Source: WHSO01 sp963732875 (GTDB lineage Bacteria > Pseudomonadota > Alphaproteobacteria > SMXQ01). Taken from it: a stretch of 64,000 bases of DNA. The position numbers were made by a program, and so were the translations under genes. Numbering within the stretch: the stretch's first letter is position 1; every line of letters begins with the position of its first letter. The stretch covers positions 248,001 through 312,000 of the forward strand of contig CAVTBD010000003.1 of assembly GCA_963732875.1 (NCBI GenBank), written 5' to 3'. Under the pieces are notes generated by a model. That model ran no database searches, had not been told where the DNA came from, and saw nothing but the letters and a program-made list of their open reading frames with translations. This document shows, piece after piece, positions 1 through 9,589 of this stretch.

Positions 1-818
1 GCGACCTTCCGCGGCGCGCTGCCGCAACAGGTGATCGCGGCGCTGCCGCGCGACGATGCGGGCCGCGCGCGTTATGCTGCGCTGCTCGACGAGCATCGGG
101 ACGCGAACTCGCCGGAGTGATCTTCGAGCCCTCGGTGCAGGGCGCGGGCGGCATGCTGTTCCATGACGCCGGCACGATCCGCGCCGTGGTGGAGGAAGCG
201 CAAGCGCGCACACTGCCCGTCATCGCCGACGAGATCTTCACCGGCTTCGGCCGGACCGGGCCGATGTTCGCCTGTGAGGCCGCGGGCGTGGTGCCGGACA
301 TCCTGTGCCTGTCGAAGGCGCTGACGGGCGGCGCGCTCGGCATGGGCGCGACGCTCGCGCGCGATCATATCTTCGACGCGTTCCTCGGCGACGACCTCGA
401 CAAGGCATTCATGCACGGGCCGACCTACATGGCGAATCCGCTTGCCTGCGCCGCCGCCAACGCCTCCCTCGACCTGTTCGAGAGCGAGCCGCGCCGCGAT
501 CAGGTGGCAGCCATCGCGGCGGCGCTCGAGGAAGGCCTCGCGCCGGCGCGCGCCCTGCCGGGGGTCGCCGAGGTGCGCGTGCGCGGTGCCATCGGCGTGG
601 TCGAGCTCGACGACCTGCCGCTCGAACGCCTCTACCGCCTGCGTGCCGCCTTCGTCGAGCGCGGCCTGTGGGTGCGCCCGTTCGGGCGCATCGTCTATCT
701 TACCCCGGCATTTACCATCGCCCGCGCCGATCTCGACGCGCTGACCGCCGGAATCTGCGCCGTGCTCGCCGAAAACGTCGCCGAAAACGGCCCGTGCAAG
801 TCCGGGCCCAGGGTGTAA
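1..818 (+). CDS. bioA: Adenosylmethionine-8-amino-7-oxononanoate aminotransferase (5' partial, frameshifted)
   Basis: PLP enzyme of biotin synthesis that transaminates KAPA to DAPA using S-adenosylmethionine. Only the C-terminal ~270 residues are present; the 5' end lies left of the window. Seen: VIFEPSVQGAGGM, DEIFTGFGRTG (Asp that contacts the PLP ring nitrogen), LCLSKALTGG (Schiff-base Lys) and HGPTYMANPLACA, a BioA-type signature among class III aminotransferases. Bases 1 to ~102 read in frame 1 (ending AALLDEHRD) and from ~105 the protein continues in frame 3 (ELAGVIFEP), so a net -1 or +2 indel at about 100-108 breaks the frame. Sequence error and true pseudogene cannot be told apart here. 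No other biotin gene is in view. Confidence 0.88.
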   Translation, partial: DLPRRAAATGDRGAAARRCGPRALCCAARRASGRELAGVIFEPSVQGAGGMLFHDAGTIRAVVEEAQARTLPVIADEIFTGFGRTGPMFACEAAGVVPDILCLSKALTGGALGMGATLARDHIFDAFLGDDLDKAFMHGPTYMANPLACAAANASLDLFESEPRRDQVAAIAAALEEGLAPARALPGVAEVRVRGAIGVVELDDLPLERLYRLRAAFVERGLWVRPFGRIVYLTPAFTIARADLDALTAGICAVLAENVAENGPCKSGPRV

Positions 819-862
819 AATCGGCCAAAGCCAAAAGAATCAATAACCAGGGACGGGAAACG

Positions 863-2719
<1,857 letters not shown>

Positions 2720-2857
2720 TGCCTCGTCCGGTTGCGACCGGTTCGCGAGGGGTCTAGATTGGCCGCCACCGGCGCCAGGGCACTCATGTCCGCGCCGGCC
2801 GTCACACCCAAGAACCACGTGCGCCGCCGCGGCGGCGCCGGAACAGGGAAACCCAAA

Positions 2858-3982
2858 ATGAAGACATTCGGAACCATGTCCACCATGGCGCTCGCCGCGG
2901 CCGTCGCCGCCGGCGCCGCGTTCGCCGGCACGGCCCGTCCCGCCGCCGCCCAATCGGCGGAGGCGTTCTACAAGGGCCTCTCGGACATCCGCCTGATCAT
3001 CAGCGCCGGCGCCGGCGGCGGCTATTCGGTCTACGGCCGCAACCTCGCGCGCCACATGCCCGACCACATTCCGGGCAACCCCAACATCGTCGTCCAGAAC
3101 ATGCCGGGCGGCGGCGGCATCAAGGCCACCAACTACCTCTACAACGGTCGCCAAGAAGGACGGCTCTGTGCTCGGCCTGATCCATTCGAGCGTGCCGATG
3201 GCGCCGCTCTACGGCATCCGCGGCGCCAAGTTCGACGCCACCAAGTTCAACTGGCTCGGCAGCATGAACACGGCGAACGGCATCTGCGTCGCCTGGCACA
3301 CCGCGCCGATCAAGACACTGGAACGACCTGCTGACCAAGACCTACGTGGTCGGCAGCACCGGCGCGGGCTCGCAGATGTCGACCCTGCCGGCCATGCTGA
3401 ACGCGCTGTTCGGCACCAGGATCAAGATCATCACCGGCTACCGCGGCGGCAACGACGTCTATCTCGCCATGGAGCGCGGCGAGGTGCAGGGCCGCTGCGG
3501 CGGGCTGAAGTCCTCGATCCGCTCGACCCGTCCGACCTGGTTCCCGCAAGCACCTGATCGACGTGCCGATCCAGATCTCGAAGAAGCGCGATCCCGACTT
3601 CGCCAACGTGCCGACGGTATGGGAGCTCGCCAAGGACGACCGCACCCGCAGCATCCTGAAGCTGGTCCTGACGCCCCTCGAGATGGACCGCCCGGTGCTG
3701 GCGCCCCCGGGCGTGCCGGCCGACCGCGTGGCGCTGCTGCGCGCGGCGTTCGATGCCACCATGAAGGACCCGAAGTACCTGGCCGAGGCGCACAAGCAGC
3801 ACCTCGAGACCGATTTCTTCGGCGGCACCGAGCTCGCCGACACGGTCAAGGACGCCTATGCGATGCCCAAGGACGTCATCCAGGCGGCGGCCGACGCGAT
3901 GACGCCCAAGTCGTCGTTCATGACCGAGAAGGCCGGCGCCAAAAAGGGCAAGAAGAAGAAAAAGAAGAAGCACGCCGAATAG
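2858..3982 (+). CDS. TctC/Bug-family periplasmic solute-binding protein (three frameshifts)
   Basis: Extracytoplasmic binding component of the tripartite tricarboxylate transporter type, about 373 residues when repaired. Signal peptide: MKTFGTMSTMALAAAVAAG to about AAAQS. Family features: ISAGAGGGYSVYGRNLARHM, NIVVQNMPGGGG, VGSTGAGS and ITGYRGGNDVYLAMERGEVQG. The frame moves 2 to 3 to 1 to 2 through single extra bases near 3146 (before VAKKDGSVLG), 3317 (before WNDLLTKTYV) and 3544 (before KHLIDVPIQ). All three are +1. The C-terminus ends in a lysine run (KKGKKKKKKKHAE), unusual for a periplasmic protein. No TctA/TctB membrane genes are nearby, which is common for this expanded family. Either miscalled bases or a decaying gene. 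Confidence 0.85.
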
Positions 3983-4003
3983 GCTGGTGCCGAGCAGGCT
4001 TGC

Positions 4004-4035
4004 GAAAGGGCCCCCACGGGGGCCCTTTCCTTTTG
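4004..4035 (+). terminator. Rho-independent terminator after the TctC-like gene
   Basis: Twelve-pair hairpin GAAAGGGCCCCC / GGGGGCCCTTTC with a 2-base loop followed by CTTTT, 22 bp past the stop codon. Confidence 0.85.
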
Positions 4036-4069
4036 CGGGGCGGGGGCCGCGTTTTGCAGGGAGGGCACG

Positions 4070-4099
4070 TTGCCCCGCCCGCCGCCCCGGCGCTACAAT
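4070..4099 (+). promoter_or_regulatory. Promoter of first TauD-type gene
   Basis: TTGCCC (4070-4075), 18-base spacer, TACAAT (4094-4099). The same hexamers and spacing recur before the downstream paralogue, and both are followed by a GAACGAGGC block. Conservation of the pair supports function. Confidence 0.6.
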
Positions 4100-4157
4100 G
4101 GCTTGAGACTTGAACGAGGCGCCGGCATCGACCGGTGCCCGAGGAAACGGGACCCGC

Positions 4158-5048
4158 ATGACCATCGCCGAAACATCGCCCCGCGCGGGCGCCGCGCCCC
4201 GCCTGCGTCCAATGTCGGCCAACACCGGCGTGGAGATCCTCGACATCGACCTCGCGCGCCCGCTCACGGAAGCCGCGCGCGCCGGTATCCGCGGCGCGCT
4301 CAACGAGTGGGGGGTGGTGTTCTTCCGCGACCAGGACATCACGCCGGCCCAGCAGGTGGCATTCGCGCGCAGCTTCGGCACCGTCGAGGTACGCAACCAT
4401 CCGACCTCGTTCAGCGCGGTCCCGGGCCAGCCCGAGGTCGCCGTGATCCGCCACGAGCCGAGCGATTCGCGCAACACCGGCGGCTTCTGGCACACCGACC
4501 AGTGCTTCCTGCCCGACCCGCCGCTCGGCTCCGTGCTCTACGCGAAGGAGCTGCCGCCCAAGGGCGGCGATACCATGTTCGCCCACATGGGCGCGGCCTG
4601 CGCGCGGCTCTCGGAGGGATTGCGGGCGACGCTGCGCAGGCTCAACGCGGTGCACGTGCGGCTCAACTATCACGGCATCGACGGCAAGCCCCAGTGGGGC
4701 GTGACCGAGGACGAGCTGGTCGCGTTCACGAAGAAATACGCGGGCCAGGTCGCGACCCATCCGGTGATCGGCCGTCATCCCGAGACCGGCGGCGAGATCC
4801 TCTACGTCAACCCGATCTACACCGACCGCTTCGAGGGCTGGACCCGGGCCGAGAGCCAGCCGCTGCTGCAGTACCTGTGCAGCGAGGCGACCCGGGCCGA
4901 GAACATCTGCCGCTTCCACTGGGAGCCGGGCTCGCTCGCCATGTGGGACAACCGCTCGGTGCTGCATTTCGCCCTCGACGACTACCCGGGCGAGACCCGC
5001 GTGATGCACCGCTGCGTCGTGCTGGGCCCGTGGCTCACGCCGGCCTGA
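4158..5048 (+). CDS. TauD/TfdA-family Fe(II)/2-oxoglutarate dioxygenase (copy 1)
   Basis: A 296-residue non-haem iron dioxygenase that couples 2-oxoglutarate decarboxylation to hydroxylation of an unknown substrate. Iron ligands: His112 and Asp114 in GFWHTDQ and distal His284 in RVMHRCV; the Arg that binds 2-oxoglutarate should lie just after. PMSANTGVEILDIDLARPL and NEWGVVFFRDQDITPAQQ are typical family starts. The ATG at 4158 follows GAGGAAACGGGAC. It is paralogous to the next gene, from which it is separated by 115 bp and an independent promoter. TauD itself acts on taurine, but no ssu/tau transporter is adjacent, so the substrate is left open. Confidence 0.88.
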   Translation: MTIAETSPRAGAAPRLRPMSANTGVEILDIDLARPLTEAARAGIRGALNEWGVVFFRDQDITPAQQVAFARSFGTVEVRNHPTSFSAVPGQPEVAVIRHEPSDSRNTGGFWHTDQCFLPDPPLGSVLYAKELPPKGGDTMFAHMGAACARLSEGLRATLRRLNAVHVRLNYHGIDGKPQWGVTEDELVAFTKKYAGQVATHPVIGRHPETGGEILYVNPIYTDRFEGWTRAESQPLLQYLCSEATRAENICRFHWEPGSLAMWDNRSVLHFALDDYPGETRVMHRCVVLGPWLTPA

Positions 5049-5067
5049 CCGGGGCCGGGCCGCCACG

Positions 5068-5097
5068 TTGCCCTTACCCCGGGTGGGGGTTTACAAT
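5068..5097 (+). promoter_or_regulatory. Promoter of second TauD-type gene
   Basis: TTGCCC (5068-5073), 18-base spacer, TACAAT (5092-5097). Duplicate of the arrangement at 4070-4099, including the preceding CCACGT/GCACGT. Confidence 0.6.
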
Positions 5098-5163
5098 GAC
5101 GCCAACACAGTGAACGAGGCCTGGGGCGGCGATCCCGCGCCCGAAGCGAGGAAACGAGACACC

Positions 5164-6036
5164 ATGACCATCACCGAAGCCCCGTCGCGCAGCAACTCGA
5201 CCGTGCGCATGCGTCCCATGTCGTCCAACACCGGCATGGAGATCCTCGACGTCGACCTGTCGCAGCCGCTCACGGACGCCGCCTACCGCGAGATCCGGCT
5301 TGCGCTCAACGAATGGGGCGTCATCACCTTCCGCGACCAGGACATCACGCCCGAACAGCAGATGGCCTTCGCCGAACGCTTCGGCGCGGTGCCGCCGGCC
5401 GAGTTCCTGGAGACCGTGCCGGGCTTCCCCGCGATCGGCCTGATCAAGAAGGAGCCGGATGAGACCCGCAACGTCGGCGGCCAGTGGCATTCCGACCATT
5501 CGTTCGACCCGATCCCGCCGCTGGGTTCGGTGCTCTACGCCAAGGAGCTGCCCGAGCGCGGCGGCGACACCATGTTCGCCAACATGGCGGCCGCCTATGA
5601 CTCGCTCTCCGACGGCCTCAAGAAGACGCTGGAGACGCTGCGCGCCGTGCATTCGAAGAAGAACGCGGCCTATGCCGACAAGCGCGCCGAGCGCCAGGCC
5701 GACGCCAAGCTGATGGAGCATTTCAACGCGCTGGCCCACCGCGAGCATTCCCACCCGATGGTCGCGCGCCATCCCGACACCGGGCGCAAGGTGCTGTTCA
5801 TCAACGCCAACTACACCGCGCGCATCGACGGCTGGACCGAGGCCGAGAGCCGCCCGCTGCTCGACTACCTGCTGTCGGTCGCCTACCGGCCGGAGAACGT
5901 GTGCCGCTACACCTGGCAGCCGGGCTCGGTCGCCATGTGGGACAACCGCACCGCCTGCCACTACGCGCTCAACGACTACCACGGCGCGCGCCGCCTCATG
6001 CACCGCGTGGTGGTCGCCGGCAGCGCCTGGCAGTAG
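5164..6036 (+). CDS. TauD/TfdA-family Fe(II)/2-oxoglutarate dioxygenase (copy 2)
   Basis: A 290-residue paralogue of the preceding gene. Iron ligands: His109 and Asp111 in GQWHSDHSF and distal His280 in RLMHRVVV. The N-terminal (RPMSSNTGMEILDVDL) and C-terminal (WQPGSVAMWDNRTACHYALN) blocks match copy 1 closely. The middle of the protein (KKNAAYADKRAERQ region) is longer and differs from copy 1, which suggests a changed substrate pocket. The ATG at 5164 follows GAGGAAACGAGAC, the same leader as copy 1. The tandem arrangement with a duplicated promoter implies a local gene duplication that took its upstream region along. Confidence 0.88.
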   Translation: MTITEAPSRSNSTVRMRPMSSNTGMEILDVDLSQPLTDAAYREIRLALNEWGVITFRDQDITPEQQMAFAERFGAVPPAEFLETVPGFPAIGLIKKEPDETRNVGGQWHSDHSFDPIPPLGSVLYAKELPERGGDTMFANMAAAYDSLSDGLKKTLETLRAVHSKKNAAYADKRAERQADAKLMEHFNALAHREHSHPMVARHPDTGRKVLFINANYTARIDGWTEAESRPLLDYLLSVAYRPENVCRYTWQPGSVAMWDNRTACHYALNDYHGARRLMHRVVVAGSAWQ

Positions 6037-6053
6037 GCGACCCTACTCATTTG

Positions 6054-6116
6054 TCGTCACCCCCGCGAAAGCGGGGGTCCATGCGGCAGTGGATTCCCGC
6101 TTTCGCGGGAATGACG
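6054..6116. repeat. Palindromic repeat, family 1
   Basis: Two hairpin arms: CCCCCGCGAAAGCGGGGG and TTCCCGCTTTCGCGGGAA, bounded by GTCGTCAC and ATGACG. REP-like, likely fold-back at the convergent gene ends. Confidence 0.8.
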
Positions 6117-6283
6117 GCTTTTCATCGCGAGACAATTCCTGCCCGATCGCGCCGATGCGATGCATGACCGCGCCGACGGACGTGCAGCGCCGGAGACGGG
6201 CGGAAAGAGGCGCATCCCGCGCCGGCAATCGGCCGGGCGGGATGCAGTTGCAGGTTACAGGGTCGTTACCATCCACTCCCTCC

Positions 6284-6337
6284 TCGTCACCCCCGCGAAA
6301 GCGGGGGTCCATGGATTCCCGCTTGCGCGGGAATGAC
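6284..6337. repeat. Palindromic repeat, family 1
   Basis: CCCCCGCGAAAGCGGGGG then TTCCCGCTTGCGCGGGAATGACG, near-identical to the copy at 6054 with a shorter spacer. Confidence 0.8.
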
Positions 6338-6371
6338 GAAAAAGAAAGGAGGGCGGGTGTGGAACCCTGCC

Positions 6372-6953
6372 TCAGAAGTTGAAGCCGAGGCCGACCGTGT
6401 GCACCCAGCTTCCCTCCTTGAAGTCGTTGCGCGTGTGGAACTGGTATTCGGTCTGGGCGAGCAGGAAGGTCGTCTTGTTGACGTAGTACTTCACGCCCAC
6501 CTCCGGGCCGATCTCCCAGCTGTCCTGGACGCCGTCGCCGTAGATGTAGCCGGTGTTGGCGCCGATGAACGGGCGCAGCCGCCCGTTGGTGTTGAAGTGG
6601 TAGTCGGCGGCGACGCGGGTGCTGCCGTTGGTGCTGCTGGAGGACTTGTCCGAATCGGCCCAGTTGATGCTCTGGCGCACGCTGAACAGCAGCGCCTTGC
6701 TCTGGTACCAGCCGTAGCTGCCGGTGATGCCGAAGCTGTTGTTGGTGAGCCCGCTGCCGCTTGCCCCGCTGCCGTTCAGCGTGACCTCGCGGGTGCCCTT
6801 CCGGGGCCCCTCGAAGCTGTCGTAGGCGGGGTCGGCGGTGGTGGCCTGGGCGGACTGGTCGCCGGTGGACGACATGCCGCCGCCCGACGACTGGGCGAAC
6901 GCCGCCGCGGGCGCGAACGCCAGCAGGGCGGATGCGATCAACAGGTGCTTCAT
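6372..6953 (-). CDS. Outer-membrane beta-barrel protein
   Basis: A 193-residue exported protein. Signal peptide MKHLLIASALLAFAPAAAFA is followed by a Ser/Gly/Thr-rich linker and repeating amphipathic strands (YGWYQSKALLFSVRQSI, VAADYHFNTNGRLRPFIGAN, EIGPEVGVKYYVNKTTFLLA). It ends in VHTVGLGFNF, the terminal-Phe signal that the BAM complex recognises. The length suits an eight-strand barrel of the OmpW/OmpX or porin-like type; exact family and ligand are unknown. The ATG at 6953 is preceded on the minus strand by GGAGCACCCC. It stands alone between a repeat cluster and the low-GC island. Confidence 0.75.
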   Translation of the reverse strand: MKHLLIASALLAFAPAAAFAQSSGGGMSSTGDQSAQATTADPAYDSFEGPRKGTREVTLNGSGASGSGLTNNSFGITGSYGWYQSKALLFSVRQSINWADSDKSSSSTNGSTRVAADYHFNTNGRLRPFIGANTGYIYGDGVQDSWEIGPEVGVKYYVNKTTFLLAQTEYQFHTRNDFKEGSWVHTVGLGFNF

Positions 6954-7165
6954 GGGGTGCTCCTTTACTGGTTTACGGAAACGCGTACATGCGCGGCCCG
7001 GCCGCCGGCGGGCGGGTGTCACGGGGTCAAGGGATGGCGGCGAGGCGCGCGGTTGCGCCGCCTCTGCAGGTAAGACGCCTGTAACAGGGGTTATGTTCCC
7101 GCCGAAAGCGGGCAAGGCGCGGGGGGTGTTGCCGATGGGCAACAGGGGGGGCAGCTAGATAACGG

Positions 7166-7470
7166 TCAGGAGCTTGTCAGAACACAGTGGAAATGACAGA
7201 GCACGGATTGTCGGGTCGAGAACTTACACATATCGAAGGAACACGTCTCATCTTTCCGGGATACTCGCCAGAAATCCGAGTGCATTGGGTCGGTAAGCCA
7301 TCGATCATCCTGACCTAGATTGCACTCGATGTAGTCAGAATAAGGTTTTGGTGCGATTTCTGGTTTAGTGGGGACCCAAAATGGTGACCAGCCGGTGTGT
7401 CGAACTGTCGAATGTCGGATAATTTCTAGAAGTTCTGGAACAGAGGGTTCCTGGAATCCATCAACTATTT
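7166..7470 (-). pseudogene. C-terminal fragment of broken Schlafen/AlbA_2-domain gene
   Basis: The minus strand reads VDGFQEPSVPELLEIIRHS, then TVRHTGWSPFWVPTKPEIAP and HSDFWRVSRKD, to a stop at 7166-7168. The HTGW-PFWVPT block looks like the conserved distal part of long AlbA_2 (Schlafen ATP-binding) proteins. It is in the same strand and order as the N-terminal part at 10790-11077 but separated from it by an inverted piece (about 7471-7682) and by the transposon. After SRKD the reading becomes Cys-rich and unconvincing, so the tail may also have decayed. The left junction of the inversion is placed only to within ~10 bp. Confidence 0.6.
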
Positions 7471-7682
7471 TGTAAGTTAGACGCTATCCGTGATGTTTTG
7501 GCAGGCGCACCAGAAGAAGCGGAAGCACCAGATCAAAAAAAAACGGAATTAGGCGGTAATTTTGATACCTGGATCGAACGCGCCATGAAGCACTGGCGCT
7601 CTCTCGGGCCTCAAGACCCAAAAAGCGGGCAACTTATCGAAATTAATAACTTTTATAGAGTAGCAGTTCGCTGCGTCCTGCC
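7471..7682 (+). pseudogene. Inverted internal fragment of the AlbA_2-domain gene
   Basis: The plus strand reads KLDAIRDVLAGAPEEAEAPD, then GGNFDTWIERAMKHWRSL and IEINNFYRVAVRCV. This fits exactly between the minus-strand pieces on either side: the middle fragment ends RCVRAGRSELL, where a family-typical continuation would be LLDAIRDVL, and the C-terminal fragment begins VDGFQEP. The segment of about 210 bp therefore appears flipped in place. The right junction falls in CGCTGCGTC-CTGCCCT-GACGCAGCG (7670-7694), a palindrome formed by bringing two CGCTGCGTC copies of the gene into opposite orientation. It could be a genuine inversion or an assembly/amplification chimera. Confidence 0.6.
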
Positions 7683-7908
7683 CTGACGCAGCGTGAAATC
7701 AGCGCTCTCCATTCTTCGGGTGTTGCTGGTTCAGCGCTCTGAGGGCCGTGCCTTCTAATATAGTATTTCCCATTTAAAAGCGTCTTTTGATCCGGGCTAC
7801 CCTTAATGCACTGGACAGGCACGGTGTGGTTGCCGGGCACCTTAATAACTGGATGCCGTACCCCCGAATCTAGCTTTTCAACATAGTGGACGCTGCAATG
7901 GAATTTTG
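7683..7908 (-). pseudogene. Middle fragment of AlbA_2-domain gene, downstream of the transposon
   Basis: From the transposon edge the minus strand reads SPKFHCSVHYVEKL, VRHPVIKVPGNHTVPVQC, NGKYYIRRHGPQSAEPATPE and EWRALISRCVRAGR, then enters the inverted piece and stops at 7643-7645. The yYIR-GP-S and EW-LI-RCVRA blocks are family-typical. It continues the N-terminal fragment perfectly: SPKF is encoded on both sides because the 8-bp target duplication repeats CAAAATTC, and element plus duplication (2889 bp) is a multiple of three. Confidence 0.75.
7901..7908. repeat. Target-site duplication, left copy
   Basis: GAATTTTG, repeated at 10790-10797 immediately outside the other terminal repeat. 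Eight base pairs is the IS1595-family length. Confidence 0.92.
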
Positions 7909-7932
7909 GGGAACTATCCGGTTGACGTAGCA
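7909..7932 (+). repeat. Left terminal inverted repeat
   Basis: 24 bp beginning GGGAACTATCC and ending GACGTAGCA, exact reverse complement of 10766-10789. It includes TTGACG, which serves as a -35 hexamer pointing inward. Confidence 0.93.
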
Positions 7933-7950
7933 CGGGCATATTGATAGGAT
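7922..7950 (+). promoter_or_regulatory. Transposase promoter built on the left terminal repeat
   Basis: TTGACG (7922-7927, inside the terminal repeat), 17-base spacer, TAGGAT (7945-7950). Transcription would start ~20 bp before the transposase ATG at 7976. Confidence 0.5.
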
Positions 7951-7975
7951 GGCTTCATAATCAAGGAACGAAGCC

Positions 7976-8905
7976 ATGACCAAAAAAGTTGACCTGACAC
8001 TTCCGATCTACCACGACAACGACGCCGCGCGGGAACACCTCGAAACCCTGCTCTGGCCCGAAGGCCCTGTCTGCCCCCGCTGTGGCGTCATGGGCGACAG
8101 GATCACCAAGCTACAGGGCAAGTCCACCCGCCCCGGCGTCTATAACTGCAAGGACTGTCGCAAGCCGTTCTCTGTGACCGTGGGAACGGTCATGGAGCGC
8201 AGCAAGGTTCCCCTCTGCAAGTGGGTACTGGCGGCTCAACTCATGGCGTCCAGCAAGAAGGGCATGAGCGCCCTTCAGCTACAGCGCATGATCGGCACCA
8301 ACTACGAAACCGCGTGGTTCCTGTTCCACCGTTTGCGGGAGTGCGCCATTGATCCGAAGCGCGGCCCGATCGGCGGTCAGAACAAGGTGGTTGAAGCCGA
8401 CGAAACCTATGTTGGCGGCAAAGCCAAGAACGCCCACAAGGGCAAGCCCGTGCCCAAGAAAGCCGCCGTGGTCTCCCTCGTTGAACGGGAAGGCGAAGTG
8501 CGGTCCTTCCACGTTACCAACGTCAACTCGAAAACCCTGCGCCCGATCATCGTCAAGAACGCCAGCCGCAAAAGCTACCTCATGACCGACGACAGCGTGA
8601 TCTATCCCAAGATCGGGGATGAGTTTGCCGGGCATGGTTCGGTCAACCACAGCGCCGGTGAGTATGTCCGTGGCACGTTCTGGTACACCAACACGGTTGA
8701 AAGCTACTTCGCTATCCTCAAGCGCGGGATGATGGGCTCATTCCATTCAGTGAGCGAAGCCCACCTGTACCGCTACCTCGCGGAATTCGACTTCCGGTAC
8801 AACCACCGCGACGACAGCGACAAGGAGCGGGCCGAAGCCCTGCTGAAGGGCGCCAAGGGCAAGCGGCTCATGTACCATCAACCTAGTGAAGCCGCGAACG
8901 CCTAA
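7976..8905 (+). CDS. IS1595-family (ISXO2-like) transposase
   Basis: A 309-residue DDE transposase that cuts at the terminal repeats and inserts with 8-bp duplications. It has an N-terminal zinc ribbon (CPRCG at ~33-37, CKDC at ~58-61) and the motif FSVTVGTVMERSKVPLCKW. The catalytic domain carries VVEADETYVGGKAKN (first Asp ~142), YLMTDDSVIY (second Asp ~203) and YTNTVESYFAILKRGMMGSF (acidic third residue), followed by FRYNHRD, the usual IS1595 ending. Full length and undamaged. It reads inward from the left terminal repeat with AAGGAACGAAG as ribosome site. Confidence 0.96.
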   Translation: MTKKVDLTLPIYHDNDAAREHLETLLWPEGPVCPRCGVMGDRITKLQGKSTRPGVYNCKDCRKPFSVTVGTVMERSKVPLCKWVLAAQLMASSKKGMSALQLQRMIGTNYETAWFLFHRLRECAIDPKRGPIGGQNKVVEADETYVGGKAKNAHKGKPVPKKAAVVSLVEREGEVRSFHVTNVNSKTLRPIIVKNASRKSYLMTDDSVIYPKIGDEFAGHGSVNHSAGEYVRGTFWYTNTVESYFAILKRGMMGSFHSVSEAHLYRYLAEFDFRYNHRDDSDKERAEALLKGAKGKRLMYHQPSEAANA

Positions 8906-8952
8906 ACAGAAGATGAGGGTGTTTATTCGATGGCGCACAAACAAAGGAGGTC

Positions 8953-9411
8953 ATGTTGGCTGAGGTAACTGGGCTCCAAGTCGTCGCCCCAGTTGACGGG
9001 GGTTCCGCCAACAAGGGGCAAGACGTTGTATTTAAACTCCGGGTCAACAACGGCAAATCCGACAGCGACCTAACGTTCTTCATAGAGAACGACAAGCTTG
9101 CCATCCTGATCAGCCATTTAATCACCTATGGCGGGATGGCACGAAACACGCGGATGGCTCGCAACCCACAGGAGGAAGCGGACAACACATACGCCAGCGG
9201 TCACGCACTAGGACTGCAGGAAGTAATTACTGGCCGCTCTGTGACTGACCCTGCTTATGCGATCCTGACTCTTCAATTTGATGCTGGGCAGGATCGCAAA
9301 CTGAACCTTCATTGCGCGGCGGACGCCGACCACCTGCAACAATTAAGAAACGCATGCGATCAGGCAACCGCGCTTCTCCAAAACGGCAATCCAGAACCTT
9401 TGAAACACTAG
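8953..9411 (+). CDS. Unknown 152-residue transposon cargo protein
   Basis: Not recognised. A very good ribosome site, AAAGGAGG (8943-8950), precedes the ATG at 8953, 47 bp after the transposase stop, so it is probably co-transcribed with the transposase. The sequence looks like a small soluble alpha/beta protein with no membrane segment. It has a hydrophobic TFFIENDKLAILISHLITYG helix, a basic GGMARNTRMARNPQ patch and an acidic/Gln-rich end (DADHLQQLRNACDQATALL). It converges on the RelA/SpoT unit across a shared terminator. It could be a regulator, an antitoxin-like partner or simply cargo; the sequence does not decide. Confidence 0.7.
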   Translation: MLAEVTGLQVVAPVDGGSANKGQDVVFKLRVNNGKSDSDLTFFIENDKLAILISHLITYGGMARNTRMARNPQEEADNTYASGHALGLQEVITGRSVTDPAYAILTLQFDAGQDRKLNLHCAADADHLQQLRNACDQATALLQNGNPEPLKH

Positions 9412-9432
9412 ATTCCATATCACCTCCTAGCG

Positions 9433-9460
9433 AAAACCCCGGTCACTTGGCCGGGGTTTT
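9433..9460. terminator. Bidirectional terminator between converging cargo genes
   Basis: AAAACCCCGG - 8-base loop - CCGGGGTTTT, A/T runs on both sides, so it can stop transcription from either direction. It lies 21 bp after the 152-residue gene and overlaps the end of the 48-residue gene. Confidence 0.85.
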
Positions 9461-9589
9461 CTTCTTTCGGGTCTTGCCCTTGGGCGGTACGCTTTTGTCC
9501 CGTTCCCGCTTGGGGCGCGGTTGAGGGGGCGTTTTCAGCAAGCGCAGCAATATTTCGTCGCGCTTTTGCTCTGATTGATGATTAGCCAT
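9443..9589 (-). CDS. 48-residue basic small protein overlapping the RelA/SpoT gene
   Basis: Too short to be called by most gene finders but credible. Its ATG lies in ATGGCTAA, which also contains the stop codon of the RelA/SpoT gene (8-nt overlap), so it is probably translationally coupled. Sequence: MANHQSEQKRDEILLRLLKT, then PPQPRPKRER and a Lys-rich tail RKKKTPAK. The LLRLLKTPP-P segment resembles short proteins I have seen beside IS1595 transposases, from memory only. A gene coupled to a putative alarmone synthetase could be an antitoxin, but this is inference. It ends at a bidirectional terminator. Confidence 0.6.
   Translation of the reverse strand: MANHQSEQKRDEILLRLLKTPPQPRPKRERDKSVPPKGKTRKKKTPAK

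Larger units (their letters stand above)
6037..6371. other. Intergenic region with two palindromic repeats
   Basis: Gap of 335 bp between the dioxygenase and the convergent outer-membrane gene. It holds two family-1 repeats (6054-6116, 6284-6337) and about 165 bp between them in which no gene or promoter is evident. Confidence 0.7.

Noticed and set aside
3140..3550. Programmed frameshifting in the TctC-like gene
   Set aside because: Three separate shifts in one gene without slippery sites or downstream structures; simple extra bases explain them better.
7498..7686. Independent small plus-strand gene of 62 codons
   Set aside because: It fits as the missing middle of the AlbA_2 protein in inverted orientation and has no ribosome site.
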